DNA of 64,000 bases from an uncultured Bacteroidota bacterium (GTDB lineage Bacteria; Bacteroidota; Bacteroidia; Bacteroidales; UBA12077): positions 1 through 64,000 of the forward strand of contig CAJXLK010000023.1 in the NCBI GenBank assembly GCA_913055635.1, written 5' to 3'. The notes under the pieces are model-generated. The model worked only from the letters and a program-made list of their open reading frames with translations. It had not been told where the DNA came from and did no database searches. The translations under genes were made by a program, and so were the position numbers. Each line of letters opens with the position of its first letter. The stretch's first letter is position 1. Of the stretch, positions 1-9,827 are shown in pieces.

Positions 1-19
1 TTCGTTGGTCTCGGTAACC

Positions 20-90
20 TCTGCCATGGAACCCTCATGTTTTATTCATTACCTTTTGTGCTAGTCGGTGCATGAGGATTTCATAAGGTT
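20..90. repeat. Family-B structured hairpin repeat, copy 1
   Basis: Arms at 30-39 and 71-80 (AACCCTCATG / CATGAGGATT) enclose a 31-nt loop. The flanks CATG...CATA lengthen the stem. Copies 2-5 lie at 45.3-45.7 and 49.8 kb. The 28 bases before the stem (around GGTCTCGGTAACCTCTGC) also match copy 4. Arm sequence changes between copies but pairing is kept. Confidence 0.7.
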
Positions 91-124
91 ATTTTTTATT
101 TAGTCATTTGGTCTTATGTAATTT

Positions 125-241
125 ACCCCGCTAAGCGGGGTCGTTTATATCTCAGCCCGCTAAGCGGTTTTTTTCGTTTTACCCCCGCTAAGCGGGGTTT
201 TTTTATGCGGGGTTTTTTTGGCTCACCCCGCTAAGCGGGGT
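125..241. repeat. Family-A palindromic repeat cluster 1
   Basis: Four copies of the palindrome ACCCCGCTAAGCGGGGT or close variants lie at 125-141, about 155-169 (degenerate), 182-198 and 225-241, followed by T-rich runs. The last copy lies inside the 3' end of the biotin-carboxylase gene. Related clusters occur at 30.85-31.05 kb and 63.42-63.54 kb. They resemble REP-type elements or strong terminators. No associated transposase is visible here. Confidence 0.85.
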
Positions 242-2215
242 TGTCTCCACCAGGCGTTGACCGTCTTTGACCTGCTGGCCTTCCTCTACCAAAATGTTTT
301 TGATGGTGATGTCACCCGGGGCCTGAATGCTGTTTTCCATTTTCATGGCTTCGAGCACCATCAGGGTTTGCCCTTTTCTGACCCGGGCATTTTCATGGAC
401 TTCTATACTTAAGACTTTTCCAAACATCGGGGAATGAATGGCACTGGTGTTATCCTGTTGTTGAGGCCCCTGTTTCTTGTTTTGCAGGGTCTGAAGATAA
501 CCCTGGTGGTTCAGATCATGGGTCAGTCCATTGACCGTGAGTTTCATCGTGTCCTTTTCCAGGGCATAATACCCCACCAGTTCTCCCCTGGGGCTGCGGA
601 TATGAACCCGCTCATGGGTTAATTCGACCAGTTCATATTGTTCCTTTTGGTTATTGGTGTGCAGGTAAAGCACGTCATCGTCTCGGGTGAACCAGCATTG
701 ATAGAGCTGGTTGTCCAGTTGTACTTGCCATTCCATATGTAAACGCCAGTAGCCTAAATGCTGCCAGACCGGTTCAGGGGATTGGGGTCGGCCTTCCAGG
801 CTTTGTATAAAGATATAGCCAGCAATTAATGCCGGATGATCCTGGTTTTGCTTTTGCACCTCGATTTGTACTTTGAGCTGTTCGTGGTGGCGTTCGATGA
901 AACGGGTGTTGAAAGCTTTGTCGAGAAAGTAGGGGTTTTGTAAAATGGCCAGCAGGTAGGCCTGGTTGTTTCGAATGCCGGTGATGGCAGTGTCTTTAAG
1001 TGCCTTTTGCATGCGATCAAGGGCCTGTGACCGGTCGTTTCCCCAGGTGGCCATTTTGGCAATCAACGGGTCGTAATCCGGGAATATTTCATCGCCGCTG
1101 CGTACCCCGGTATCTATCCTTACCGGGTATGAACCGGGTGCAGACAGGCTTCGAATGGTACCGGGTGAGGGCATGAAATCATTCAGGGGATCTTCCGCAT
1201 AAATCCGGGTTTCGAGGGCATGGCCCTCAAAGGCGATTTCTTTCTGCGACCAGGGCAGGGGGTGGCCGCTGGCAATCAAGATTTGCTGGCGGACCAGGTC
1301 AATGCCGGTAATCATTTCTGTTACCGGGTGTTCTACCTGGATGCGGGTGTTCATTTCAAGGAAGTAGAAATTTTGGTGGTCATCGACCAGAAATTCAACC
1401 GTTCCTGCCCCGGTATATCCAATTTCCCGGGCAATACGGATGGCTGTTTCTCCCATTTGGTGCCGGGTTTTTTCATCCAGGGAAGGGGCCGGGGCCTCTT
1501 CAATGATTTTTTGGTGGCGTCGCTGGATGGAGCATTCCCGCTCAAAGAGGTGAACCACATGATGATGTAGATCGGCCAGTATTTGTATTTCGATGTGGCG
1601 GGGGTTGTCGATGTATTTTTCCACATAGATGGCATCATCCCCAAAATAGTTGGCTGCTTCCCTTGCAGTGGATGTTAATGCTTCGTGGAGTTGTTTGGGA
1701 TTCCTTACGATGCGCATGCCTTTGCCACCACCTCCTGCTGCCGCCTTGATCATCAAGGGAAAATCTTCAGGGCTGACTTTTTGGGCCAGGTCTTTGGGCG
1801 GGCCGGTTTTGATCTGCAGCATCGGCACCTCCAGTGAACCGACAAAGCCGGCAGCTTGCAGTTTGTTGCCCATGATGCGGATGGCTTTTTCAGGGGGACC
1901 AATCAGGGTAAGGCCGTTTTTGCGGCAGGCTAGGGCCAGATCAGGATTCTCTGCCAGAAAACCATATCCGGGATGTATGGCATCGGCTCCGCTGTTCAGG
2001 GCAATGTCGATGATGCGGTCAATATGCAGGTAGGTCTGCTCCAGTGATCCGGTGCCCAACGACCAGGCTTCATCGGCATGGTCACGGTGCATGGGTTGGC
2101 CCTCCTGGCCGGCATATATTGCAACAGTGGTGATACCCATGCTTCGGGCGGTGCGTATGATCCTGACGGCAATTTCCCCCCGGTTGGCGACCAATATTTT
2201 ATTGATTTGTTTCAA
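203..2215 (-). CDS. mccA: Biotin-containing acyl-CoA (3-methylcrotonyl-CoA) carboxylase subunit alpha
   Basis: This subunit carries biotin and carboxylates it with ATP and bicarbonate; the beta subunit passes the CO2 to the acyl-CoA. The biotin carboxylase region has NRGEIA (11-16), HPGYGFLAEN (81-90), the glycine-rich ATP-grasp loop GGGGKG (161-166) and EMNTRIQVEHPVTE. A biotinyl domain ends the protein with EAMKM at 622-626 (biotin on Lys625). The 670 aa length is normal. The start is probably TTG, fitting the family N-terminus; no Shine-Dalgarno is seen. It is the third gene of an operon with a hydratase and the carboxyltransferase, which favours methylcrotonyl-CoA over propionyl-CoA. The last codons (T-P-L-S-G-V) are made by a palindromic repeat. 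Confidence 0.9.
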   Translation of the reverse strand: MKQINKILVANRGEIAVRIIRTARSMGITTVAIYAGQEGQPMHRDHADEAWSLGTGSLEQTYLHIDRIIDIALNSGADAIHPGYGFLAENPDLALACRKNGLTLIGPPEKAIRIMGNKLQAAGFVGSLEVPMLQIKTGPPKDLAQKVSPEDFPLMIKAAAGGGGKGMRIVRNPKQLHEALTSTAREAANYFGDDAIYVEKYIDNPRHIEIQILADLHHHVVHLFERECSIQRRHQKIIEEAPAPSLDEKTRHQMGETAIRIAREIGYTGAGTVEFLVDDHQNFYFLEMNTRIQVEHPVTEMITGIDLVRQQILIASGHPLPWSQKEIAFEGHALETRIYAEDPLNDFMPSPGTIRSLSAPGSYPVRIDTGVRSGDEIFPDYDPLIAKMATWGNDRSQALDRMQKALKDTAITGIRNNQAYLLAILQNPYFLDKAFNTRFIERHHEQLKVQIEVQKQNQDHPALIAGYIFIQSLEGRPQSPEPVWQHLGYWRLHMEWQVQLDNQLYQCWFTRDDDVLYLHTNNQKEQYELVELTHERVHIRSPRGELVGYYALEKDTMKLTVNGLTHDLNHQGYLQTLQNKKQGPQQQDNTSAIHSPMFGKVLSIEVHENARVRKGQTLMVLEAMKMENSIQAPGDITIKNILVEEGQQVKDGQRLVETTPLSGVSQKNPA

Positions 2216-2235
2216 AGCAATAGTGATTTATATTT

Positions 2236-3036
2236 TTAATCGTCGGTCTGTTTTTGCCAGCGTGGTTTTCGTTTTTCCAGAAAAGCCTGCATGCCTTCCT
2301 GTCCGTCTTCGCTAAGGCGGGCCCGGGCAATGGCCTCCACGGTCCATTCTTTTATTTGTTCACTGCTGTGGGAACGGCTGATGCGGTTCATCAGTTTTTT
2401 GGTGTTGCGCATTGCCTGCGGGCTGTTTTGGGACAATTCTTTGAGAATAAGTTCCAATTCGGTATCCATTTTTTCGCGTGAACCGACTGCATCGGCCAAA
2501 CCTGTGCGAAGGGCTTCTTCGTGGCGAAAAGTCCGTCCGGTAAGCATATAATATTTGGCCTGATAGGCCCCCATGCGGTGCATCACATAAGGGGCAATGG
2601 TGGCGGGAACCAGGCCCACGCGCACCTCGCTGAAGCGGAATTGTGTTGCTGTTTCAGCCAAAACCACATCTGAAGCGGCAGCCAGGCCATTGGCTCCTCC
2701 AATGCAAGCCCCGTGAATCACGGCAATGGTGGGTACGGGCAATTGATACAACTCCTCAAACATCTTTTGCAGTTGGCTGCTCTCTTGCTTGTGCTGTTCA
2801 AAATCATTGTCCATACTGGTTTTCATCCAGTTTAAATCTGCACCGGCACTAAAAACCGAGCCTTCCCCCTTGATGATCAAAGCAAACAGCTCTTCCTGCC
2901 CGGCCGTCATGGAGAAAGCTTCCCGCAGCTCGCTGATCATCCGCTCGTTGAAGGCATTGCGAACATCCGGGCGGTTCAGGACAATTTGCGCAATGCCTTG
3001 CTGAACGCTGAATTGTATGGTTTCAAAATTTTTCAT
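2236..3036 (-). CDS. liuC: Enoyl-CoA hydratase/isomerase, probable methylglutaconyl-CoA hydratase
   Basis: This is a crotonase-fold protein of 266 aa, the usual length. The oxyanion-hole segments are visible: FSAGADLNWM near residue 65 and ACIGGANGLAAASDV near 110, followed by RFSEVRVGLVPATI. It lies between the two carboxylase genes with gaps of about 20 bases, so it is probably co-transcribed. In leucine breakdown this position is taken by the hydratase that turns 3-methylglutaconyl-CoA into HMG-CoA. That assignment rests on context; the motif set alone fits any crotonase. No HMG-CoA lyase or isovaleryl-CoA dehydrogenase is in the window. Confidence 0.85.
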   Translation of the reverse strand: MKNFETIQFSVQQGIAQIVLNRPDVRNAFNERMISELREAFSMTAGQEELFALIIKGEGSVFSAGADLNWMKTSMDNDFEQHKQESSQLQKMFEELYQLPVPTIAVIHGACIGGANGLAAASDVVLAETATQFRFSEVRVGLVPATIAPYVMHRMGAYQAKYYMLTGRTFRHEEALRTGLADAVGSREKMDTELELILKELSQNSPQAMRNTKKLMNRISRSHSSEQIKEWTVEAIARARLSEDGQEGMQAFLEKRKPRWQKQTDD

Positions 3037-3055
3037 ACGGTTATTTTAATTGGAA

Positions 3056-4696
3056 TTACATCCGATAAACCCCTGACTGGGGATCTCCATAAGGTGCATT
3101 TCGGGATATAGCGATTCCCATAGCCAGCACTCTTCGGGTATCCGCCGGATCAATGATGCCATCATCCCACACCCTTGATGTACTGTAATAAGCTGAACCT
3201 TCATGTTCATAGCGCTCCAACATTTGTTGCCTGAATGCTTCAATTTCTTTTTGCCGGGGCTGTTGACCGGCCTTTTTCATTTGGGCCTCCCGGATGCTGG
3301 TTAATACACTGGCCGCTTGCTGGCCTCCCATGACTGAGATTTTGGCGTTGGGCCACATGAAAAGCAATCGCGGATCATATGCCCTTCCGGCCATGGCATA
3401 ATTTCCTGCCCCAAAAGAACCGCCAAAAATGACGGTTAATTTCGGGACATTGGCGTTGGCTACCGCATGGATCATCTTGGCTCCGTCCCGGGCGATGCCT
3501 TCCTGTTCATATTTTTTACCCACAATGAATCCGCTGATGTTCTGAAGGAAGATCAGCGGTATTTTTCTGTATTGACACAGTTCAATAAAATGGGCGCCTT
3601 TGCGGGCAGTAGCCCCGTGAATAACTCCATTGTTGGCGATGATTCCGGCGGGATATCCCATTATCCTGACGAAACCGGTGACCAGAGTGGTTCCGTAATC
3701 TTTTTTAAATTCGTGGATGCGGCTGTCATCGACAATGCGCATGATGATTTCCCGGGCATCCACCGGTTTTTTGGGGTCGACCGGAGCCAGCCCGTAAAGT
3801 TCTTCGGTGGGATAGCGCGGAGGCAGGGGAGTCTGGACATCGAGTGGCTGTTTGTAGGGTCGGGGCAGGTTTTTAAAAATGTTGCGGCAAATGCTTACTG
3901 CATCCTGGTCATCTTCGGCGATATGGTCGGCAACGCCGGATATTTGTGTATGTATTTCGGCCCCCCCCAGTTCTTCTTCGGTCACTTGTTCACCCGTAGC
4001 GGCCTTGACCAGGGGTGGCCCCCCGATAAAGATGGTTCCCTGATGGCGCACGATGATCGTCTCGTCGCTCATGGCCGGGACGTAAGCACCACCAGCTGTA
4101 CAGGAACCCATCACAATGGATATCTGGGGAATACCCCGGGCAGACATCTGGGCCTGGTTGCGAAACAGACGACCAAAGTCTTCTTTGTCCGGGAAAACCC
4201 GTGACTGCTCCGGGAGAAAGACCCCTCCGCTGTCAACCATGTAGACCACCGGCAGGTGATTTTCCATCGCTATTTCCTGGGCCCTAACATGCTTGCGGAT
4301 GGTTTCGCGCACATAAGTGCCGCCCTTAACCGTAGCATCGTTCGCCACAATCACCGCTTCGCGCCCTTCTATCAACCCGATGCCTGTGACAATGCCGGCT
4401 GAGGGAAAGGCATCCTCGTACTGACCGTTCGCCGCCAGGGCAGACAGCTCCAAAAAAGGGGTTTGCCCATCGGTGAGTTGTTCGATCCTTTCCCTTGCCA
4501 GCAATTTACCCCGTTCGCGGTGCTTTTTCACTGCTTTTTCACCGCCTCCGGCCTGGACCCGATTAAGTTTTGACTTGAATTCCTCCAGAAGCTTCTGATA
4601 GTGGGTCAGGCGGTCCTGAAAAGCCTGCGTTTGGGTATCAATATGTGTTTCCAGTCTGTCCACGATCGGCGTTTTATTTATGATTTGTTGGGACAA
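3056..4696 (-). CDS. mccB: Acyl-CoA carboxylase carboxyltransferase subunit (methylcrotonyl-CoA carboxylase beta)
   Basis: This carboxyltransferase of 546 aa moves CO2 from biotin to the acyl-CoA. Family signatures include [22 protein letters not shown] near residue 50, [39 protein letters not shown] and the second oxyanion region [25 protein letters not shown] and [12 protein letters not shown] are more like MccB than PccB. The frame opens with TTG (4694-4696); no nearby ATG exists. It is first in the operon mccB-liuC-mccA. No other acyl-CoA carboxylase genes are in the window. Confidence 0.9.
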   Translation of the reverse strand: MSQQIINKTPIVDRLETHIDTQTQAFQDRLTHYQKLLEEFKSKLNRVQAGGGEKAVKKHRERGKLLARERIEQLTDGQTPFLELSALAANGQYEDAFPSAGIVTGIGLIEGREAVIVANDATVKGGTYVRETIRKHVRAQEIAMENHLPVVYMVDSGGVFLPEQSRVFPDKEDFGRLFRNQAQMSARGIPQISIVMGSCTAGGAYVPAMSDETIIVRHQGTIFIGGPPLVKAATGEQVTEEELGGAEIHTQISGVADHIAEDDQDAVSICRNIFKNLPRPYKQPLDVQTPLPPRYPTEELYGLAPVDPKKPVDAREIIMRIVDDSRIHEFKKDYGTTLVTGFVRIMGYPAGIIANNGVIHGATARKGAHFIELCQYRKIPLIFLQNISGFIVGKKYEQEGIARDGAKMIHAVANANVPKLTVIFGGSFGAGNYAMAGRAYDPRLLFMWPNAKISVMGGQQAASVLTSIREAQMKKAGQQPRQKEIEAFRQQMLERYEHEGSAYYSTSRVWDDGIIDPADTRRVLAMGIAISRNAPYGDPQSGVYRM

Positions 4697-4798
4697 TTGT
4701 TAAACGGCAGCAGGCCCCTTTTTGTTTAATAGTTGCCTTTTTAAATTTAAACAAAAGAAGCCTGCCTATATGTTCATACCGTAAATGGCGGTATTTGT

Positions 4799-6946
4799 TT
4801 AAAGGTGGTTGTCAAAATAACGGGTGATTTTTTGCATCAGGTGAATCCGGTCCCTGCCTCTGACGTTATGCTGATGGGTAGGATAGATGAAATAGTCGAC
4901 CTGTACGCCTTCCTGGACACAGGTTCTCAGGAAACTGAGGCTGTGCTGAGGAACCACAATATCATCCATGTATCCCTGGATCACCATCAGGTCCCCTTCA
5001 AGGCTGTCGACATAATTTTTAAGGTTGGCTTGGCGGTAACCTTGGGGATTGTCCTGGGGGGTATCCATATACCTTTCTCCATACATGACCTCATAATATT
5101 TCCAGTCAATCACCGGTCCGCCGGCTACGCCTGCTTTAAAAACCCCGGGTTTTTTAAGCATCAGGGAAGTGGTCATGAAACCTCCATAGCTCCAGCCATG
5201 GACACCAATTCTCTGGTTATTGACATAATCGAGGTTTTTCAACATTTTGACCCCCTGCATCTGGTCGGCTACTTCATGCTGTCCGAGTTTGCGGTGGATG
5301 ACGTTTTCAAAGGCGCGGCCCCGGGCGTCTGATCCGCGGTTATCGAGTGTAAGCATCACATAACCTTTTTGAGCCATATAATACTGCCACAGGCGGGCTC
5401 CGCCCAGCCAGCGGTTTTGAACCAGTTGGGCATGTGGCCCGCCGTAGACGTAAACAATGGCCGGGTATTTTTTGTCGGGATCCCAATCGGCAGGTTTAAT
5501 CAGCCTATAATAGAGATCCGTTTGCTGGTCAGCGGCTTTTATCGTAGAGATGTTCATTTCTCCCAGGGCGTAGTTTTTCAAGGGGTTTGATGCCTCGAGC
5601 AGCTTTTGTTCTTTTTCGCCGGAATGGTTGATGATCCTTATGATGCGCGGGGTGTTTTTGCTGGAGTAGCGGTCGATGATGAATGCGCGGGGTTGAACGA
5701 GGGGGCGGTGGTAGCCCGGTTCATTCGTGAGGCGGGTCAGCTGACGTGAACTCACATCAACCTTGTAAAGATGGCGCTCCAGAGGACTTTCCCTGGTGGC
5801 CATAAAAAAGAGCTGATCCCCTTCATCATTGAATCCCTTGAATTGGGTTACTTCCCACACCCCGCGGGTTAACTGGCGGATAAGCTTCCCGCTGGTGTTA
5901 TAGAGATAAAGGTGGTTGTAGCCGTCGCGCCGGCTTTGCCAGACAAATCGATCGGGAGTGTCCGGCAGAAAGGTGATCGGTGCCTGCGGCTCTACATATT
6001 TCTCATGCTTTTCTTCAAAAAGGGTCTGCTCCAGTTCACCGGTCTTCGCATTGTAACGGTTGAGCTTCAAATGATCCTGATCGCGGTTCAATACTGCAAT
6101 GTATATATACTGACCCCGGGGGCCCCATTTCACATTGGTCAGATACTGATCGGCCGGCTTGCCGGTTTTTAAAAAAACAGTGTCCTGTCTGCTGAGGTCG
6201 TAAACCCCCACTCTGACATGATGGCTTTTCATCCCTGCCATGGGGTAATCAACGGGTTGGGCACTCGCAATCCGGCTGTTGATATCGACAAAGGGATAAT
6301 CCGTGACCATGCGCTCATCTTTGCGGTAAAAGGCAAGCTTTTTACCCCGGGGCGACCAGAAAGTTCCGGTATGGATGCCAAATTCACGCCGGTGCACTTG
6401 CTGTCCGTTAACAATGTCGGAATTTTGATCATCCGTGATCTGAACAGTACTGCCCTTAAAGGATCGAACAAACAGGTTGTTTTCTCGGGTGAAGGCAATA
6501 TGTTGGTTCGCCGAACAATAGTCGGGGTTTTGGGCGCTCGAATCCAAACGGGTGTGCCCCTTTAACTTTTTTTCATAGGGGTTGACCCGATACCAATGTT
6601 GTTGATGACTGAAAACGGCCTTGTTGGGACCTGTCCAGTTGAAACGGGGCATTCGCTCGAGTTCGGGTTGGTCATCTCCAACGATGGCGTTAAGCTCTTC
6701 CAGAGATATGATGGGCTGGGACTGATCTTGTTCCGCATCTTGCTGCATCAATCGGTTGCCTTCCAGGTATGAAAACCGGTTGGTTTGAGGGATCCACTGC
6801 AGGCGTTGAATATTTTCCGGGGCCAGTTCCCGCCAGCCTCCTATTACAGCCTGTTTGAGAGACAATTGTTTTTGCTGGGCCATAACGCTCCATGCGGGCA
6901 ATAGTAGAGAGGTAATCAGCACCAGGCTGAAGATCTTTTTTTTCAT
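4799..6946 (-). CDS. Secreted S9 family dipeptidyl peptidase (DPP IV-like)
   Basis: This is a prolyl-type serine peptidase with a beta-propeller and an alpha/beta-hydrolase domain, expected in the periplasm. The start at 6946 gives a clean signal peptide (KKKIFSLVLITSLLLPAWSVMA-Q); an upstream frame extension lacks sense as an export signal. The 715 aa include the propeller (about 50-480), nucleophile Ser586 in GWSYGG, an Asp pair at 661-662 (YMDDIV) and His693 in the HQHNVRG segment. It ends at the hydrolase fold as in DPP IV. It is transcribed alone, divergent from the symporter. The substrate is probably peptides with a penultimate Pro or Ala, by family; this is not shown by sequence. Confidence 0.9.
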   Translation of the reverse strand: MKKKIFSLVLITSLLLPAWSVMAQQKQLSLKQAVIGGWRELAPENIQRLQWIPQTNRFSYLEGNRLMQQDAEQDQSQPIISLEELNAIVGDDQPELERMPRFNWTGPNKAVFSHQQHWYRVNPYEKKLKGHTRLDSSAQNPDYCSANQHIAFTRENNLFVRSFKGSTVQITDDQNSDIVNGQQVHRREFGIHTGTFWSPRGKKLAFYRKDERMVTDYPFVDINSRIASAQPVDYPMAGMKSHHVRVGVYDLSRQDTVFLKTGKPADQYLTNVKWGPRGQYIYIAVLNRDQDHLKLNRYNAKTGELEQTLFEEKHEKYVEPQAPITFLPDTPDRFVWQSRRDGYNHLYLYNTSGKLIRQLTRGVWEVTQFKGFNDEGDQLFFMATRESPLERHLYKVDVSSRQLTRLTNEPGYHRPLVQPRAFIIDRYSSKNTPRIIRIINHSGEKEQKLLEASNPLKNYALGEMNISTIKAADQQTDLYYRLIKPADWDPDKKYPAIVYVYGGPHAQLVQNRWLGGARLWQYYMAQKGYVMLTLDNRGSDARGRAFENVIHRKLGQHEVADQMQGVKMLKNLDYVNNQRIGVHGWSYGGFMTTSLMLKKPGVFKAGVAGGPVIDWKYYEVMYGERYMDTPQDNPQGYRQANLKNYVDSLEGDLMVIQGYMDDIVVPQHSLSFLRTCVQEGVQVDYFIYPTHQHNVRGRDRIHLMQKITRYFDNHL

Positions 6947-6985
6947 AATTCGGGAATTTTTTAAGATGAATGCAACGAAAAACAT

Positions 6986-6993
6986 TAGATTTG
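6986..6993 (+). promoter_or_regulatory. -7 promoter element TAGATTTG
   Basis: A perfect match to the Bacteroidota -7 box TAnnTTTG lies 77 bases before the symporter start, in the spacer between divergent genes. No clear -33 TTTG is seen at the usual distance. Confidence 0.45.
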
Positions 6994-7069
6994 GGTAGCA
7001 ATTGAGCATTTAAACATATAAATTTTTTGTTGGAATACTGCATTCCCCACTTTCCTAATTGAAGGATAT

Positions 7070-8845
7070 ATGGAACTCAAGTTCATTGATTGGCTGATTA
7101 TCTTCCTCTACATAGCTATTGCCGTGTTTATTGGTTTGCGTTATCGCAGCCGGGCAGGGCGAAGCCTGAGTGATTTTTTTCTGGGAGGCCGCAAACTACC
7201 CTGGTTTATAGCGGGCATTTCGATGGTAGCCACTACTTTTGCTGCCGATACGCCACTGGCGGTTACGGAGATGGTCAATCAACACGGAATTTCGGGCAAC
7301 TGGCTTTGGTGGAATATGTTGATCGGGGGCATGCTGACCACTTTCTTTTTTGCCGATTTATGGAGACGGGCCAATGTACTGACCGAGCTTGAATTCATAG
7401 AGTTTCGCTACAGTGGAAAGCCTGCGGCTTTTTTACGGGGATTTAAGAGTCTTTACCTGGGGCTTTTTTTCAATGTATTGATTATAAGCTGGGTAAATTT
7501 GGCCCTGGAAAGCATTTTACAGGTTTTTTTTGATATTCCTCAGTCCCATTTGATCTGGTATATTGGCGGGGCGATGCTTGTAGCTTCCTTTTATTCTGCA
7601 CTGGCAGGTTTGCTGGGGGTGGCTTTAACCGATGCCATCCAGTTCATTATCGCCATGGCGGGTTCGATCATTTTAGCCGTGATTGTGCTTTCGACTGAGC
7701 AGGTGGGGGGCATCACCGGGTTAAAGGCACAGGTTCCGGAATGGGCTTTTAACTTTTTTCCCCGCATCGGCAGCGGGCAGGGGAGTGGGGATGTGGCCTC
7801 CACCTTATCGATCAGCTTGGGGGCCTTTCTGGCCTACATTGGTGTTCAGTGGTGGGCCAGCTGGTATCCCGGGGCAGAACCTGGGGGCGGAGGCTATGTG
7901 GCTCAGCGGATGATGAGCACCAAAAACGAAAAGCATGCCACAGGGGCCACCCTGTTTTTTCAAATTGCCCATTATGCCATCCGTCCCTGGCCCTGGATAT
8001 TGGTAGCCCTGGCCACCCTGGTGCTTTATCCCGGCCTGGAAGAAGGCAGCGAGCGGCTCGGTTATGTCATGGCCATCCGCGATTATCTCCCGCCGGGGTT
8101 GACCGGCCTGTTGCTGGTGGCCATGCTGGCGGCCTACATGAGCACCATCTCAACCCAGCTAAACTGGGGGGCCAGCTTTATCGTGAATGATTTTTATAAA
8201 CGTTTTGTTCACCGTCAGCGCCCCAACAAGGAGGCATCGAGACCGGATCAACAGGGTCAGGAAAAGCATTATGTGCTGATCAGCCGCCTGACTACCATTG
8301 TGATCATGTTGATTGCCCTCTATGTCACTACCATCGTCACATCAATCACCCAGGTATGGCACTTTTTGCTTGAGTGCGGAGCCGGCCTGGGACTGGTCCT
8401 GATTTTGCGTTGGTACTGGCAGCGGGTGAACGCCTGGAGCGAGATCACCGCCACGATCGTCCCCTTTATCGTCTTTGCCGTGGCCCGTTTTGGCCTTGAG
8501 CTGCAATTTCCCGACAGTTTCTTCATTACCGTGGGCATTACTACTGTTGCCTGGATCGCGGTAACTTATCTCACCCCACGAACCGATGCTAAGGTACTGC
8601 GTCATTTTTATCAACGCGTTCAACCTCCCGGAATGTGGAATATTGACCCGGAAATCGGCCGCCGCAAAAACAAACGCATCCCCATGCTGGTAGGCGCCTG
8701 GTTGTCTTCGATTTTATTCACTTACTCCATCCTCTTTATGATTGGTAAGGTCATTTTTATGGAATGGCTCTGGAGTTTGATCTGGTTTGCCCTGGCTCTG
8801 ACCGGATTTTTGATCTTTCAACGCAATATAAAACGATTGTTTTAA
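7070..8845 (+). CDS. Sodium:solute symporter (SSS family)
   Basis: This inner-membrane protein of 591 aa has about 13-15 hydrophobic segments. The N-terminus (LKFIDWLIIFLYIAIAVFIG, then RSLSDFFLGGRKLPWFIAG) is the standard SSS opening, and STISTQLNWGASFIVNDFYKRF near residue 365 matches the conserved TM8-TM9 region. These carriers couple Na+ entry to uptake of sugars, amino acids or organic acids; the substrate cannot be read from the sequence. It is monocistronic, with its own -7 box. It may take up products of the divergent peptidase, but that is only a neighbourhood guess. Confidence 0.88.
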   Translation: MELKFIDWLIIFLYIAIAVFIGLRYRSRAGRSLSDFFLGGRKLPWFIAGISMVATTFAADTPLAVTEMVNQHGISGNWLWWNMLIGGMLTTFFFADLWRRANVLTELEFIEFRYSGKPAAFLRGFKSLYLGLFFNVLIISWVNLALESILQVFFDIPQSHLIWYIGGAMLVASFYSALAGLLGVALTDAIQFIIAMAGSIILAVIVLSTEQVGGITGLKAQVPEWAFNFFPRIGSGQGSGDVASTLSISLGAFLAYIGVQWWASWYPGAEPGGGGYVAQRMMSTKNEKHATGATLFFQIAHYAIRPWPWILVALATLVLYPGLEEGSERLGYVMAIRDYLPPGLTGLLLVAMLAAYMSTISTQLNWGASFIVNDFYKRFVHRQRPNKEASRPDQQGQEKHYVLISRLTTIVIMLIALYVTTIVTSITQVWHFLLECGAGLGLVLILRWYWQRVNAWSEITATIVPFIVFAVARFGLELQFPDSFFITVGITTVAWIAVTYLTPRTDAKVLRHFYQRVQPPGMWNIDPEIGRRKNKRIPMLVGAWLSSILFTYSILFMIGKVIFMEWLWSLIWFALALTGFLIFQRNIKRLF

Positions 8846-8918
8846 CCTGTATATGACTGGGCAGGGCTTTGATATGTGCTGATATTTTTTTTAATTAGCA
8901 AACGATAAATCTTTTTAG

Positions 8919-9827
8919 ATGCGCTACTTTTTTCACTTTTGGAGGCATAAACCGTTAATATTCCTTGCTTTGCTGGTGGTTTTAGGGTGCGCTCAGAAAG
9001 ACCGCAACCGTACTTCCCGGAAAGAGGCGCTGATGGAGAAAGAGATCGATACCACCAGTCTTTTGCTGAAATACAACGACAACCTTTTTTCGATCCCTTC
9101 CCCTTATCAGGCTGCTTATGTGATCCGCAAGCACCAGGTGCATTTCAATCAGCGTTTGCTGAATGATCCGGCCTTTTATACCCGCTATACCACCAACTTT
9201 AAAAAAGCCCTCAATATTGGCATCTATGGTACCGACCTGGGATATTTAAGCATTTTCAGCGGGGAAAAAAGGAGCCTGGAATATTTCAGTGTAATCCGAA
9301 AACTCTCGGAGGATTTGAGGTTACATAACGCTTTATCTTCAACCGACATCACGAATCTGAAGCACAGCCTCACCCGCCAGGATTCGATGATCCATTACCT
9401 GACGCAGGCCTACCGAAAATTTGATGCCTATTTAATCAAGAATGAACGCAAAAAAATTGGGGCTTTAATACTGGCCGGGGGCTGGGTGGAGAGCACCTAT
9501 ATACTCTCGCGCACGGTGCTCCAAACCCAGAAACGTCCCCTTGTTAACCGGCTGGGCCAACAAAAGCATGCCCTGGAAAACCTCATTGAATTGTTGTCGT
9601 CCTATTATTATGATTCGGAGAAATATACCGAGTTGATTGATGCACTGGTCGATATTGCCTATGAATTTGACGGGGTGATCTACAATTATTATTATAAAGA
9701 ACCCCTGGTCAAAGAGAAACAAAAACTCACCATCGTCCGTAGTACTTCCAATGTAGTGATTTCCGAATATCATTTAAGGAGTATTGCCAAAAAGATCAGC
9801 AAATTGCGAAATAAGATCACCACATGA
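8919..9827 (+). CDS. Lipoprotein, first gene of a duplicated two-gene module (copy 1)
   Basis: Function unknown. The N-terminus is a lipoprotein signal with Cys24 in LVVLGC. The remaining helical protein contains IPSPYQAAYVI, RALNIGIYGTDLGY-type and GGWVESTYI motifs. It is homologous along its whole length to the lipoprotein at 23285-24220 (IPSP/MPSP; ALN-GIY-TDL-Y; GGWVE--YI; QK-AL). Its stop overlaps the ATG of the next gene (ATGA), and that gene overlaps the transporter in the same way, so the three are translationally coupled. It probably sits on the periplasmic face of a membrane. A role as accessory or substrate-binding partner of the transporter is inference. Confidence 0.75.
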   Translation: MRYFFHFWRHKPLIFLALLVVLGCAQKDRNRTSRKEALMEKEIDTTSLLLKYNDNLFSIPSPYQAAYVIRKHQVHFNQRLLNDPAFYTRYTTNFKKALNIGIYGTDLGYLSIFSGEKRSLEYFSVIRKLSEDLRLHNALSSTDITNLKHSLTRQDSMIHYLTQAYRKFDAYLIKNERKKIGALILAGGWVESTYILSRTVLQTQKRPLVNRLGQQKHALENLIELLSSYYYDSEKYTELIDALVDIAYEFDGVIYNYYYKEPLVKEKQKLTIVRSTSNVVISEYHLRSIAKKISKLRNKITT

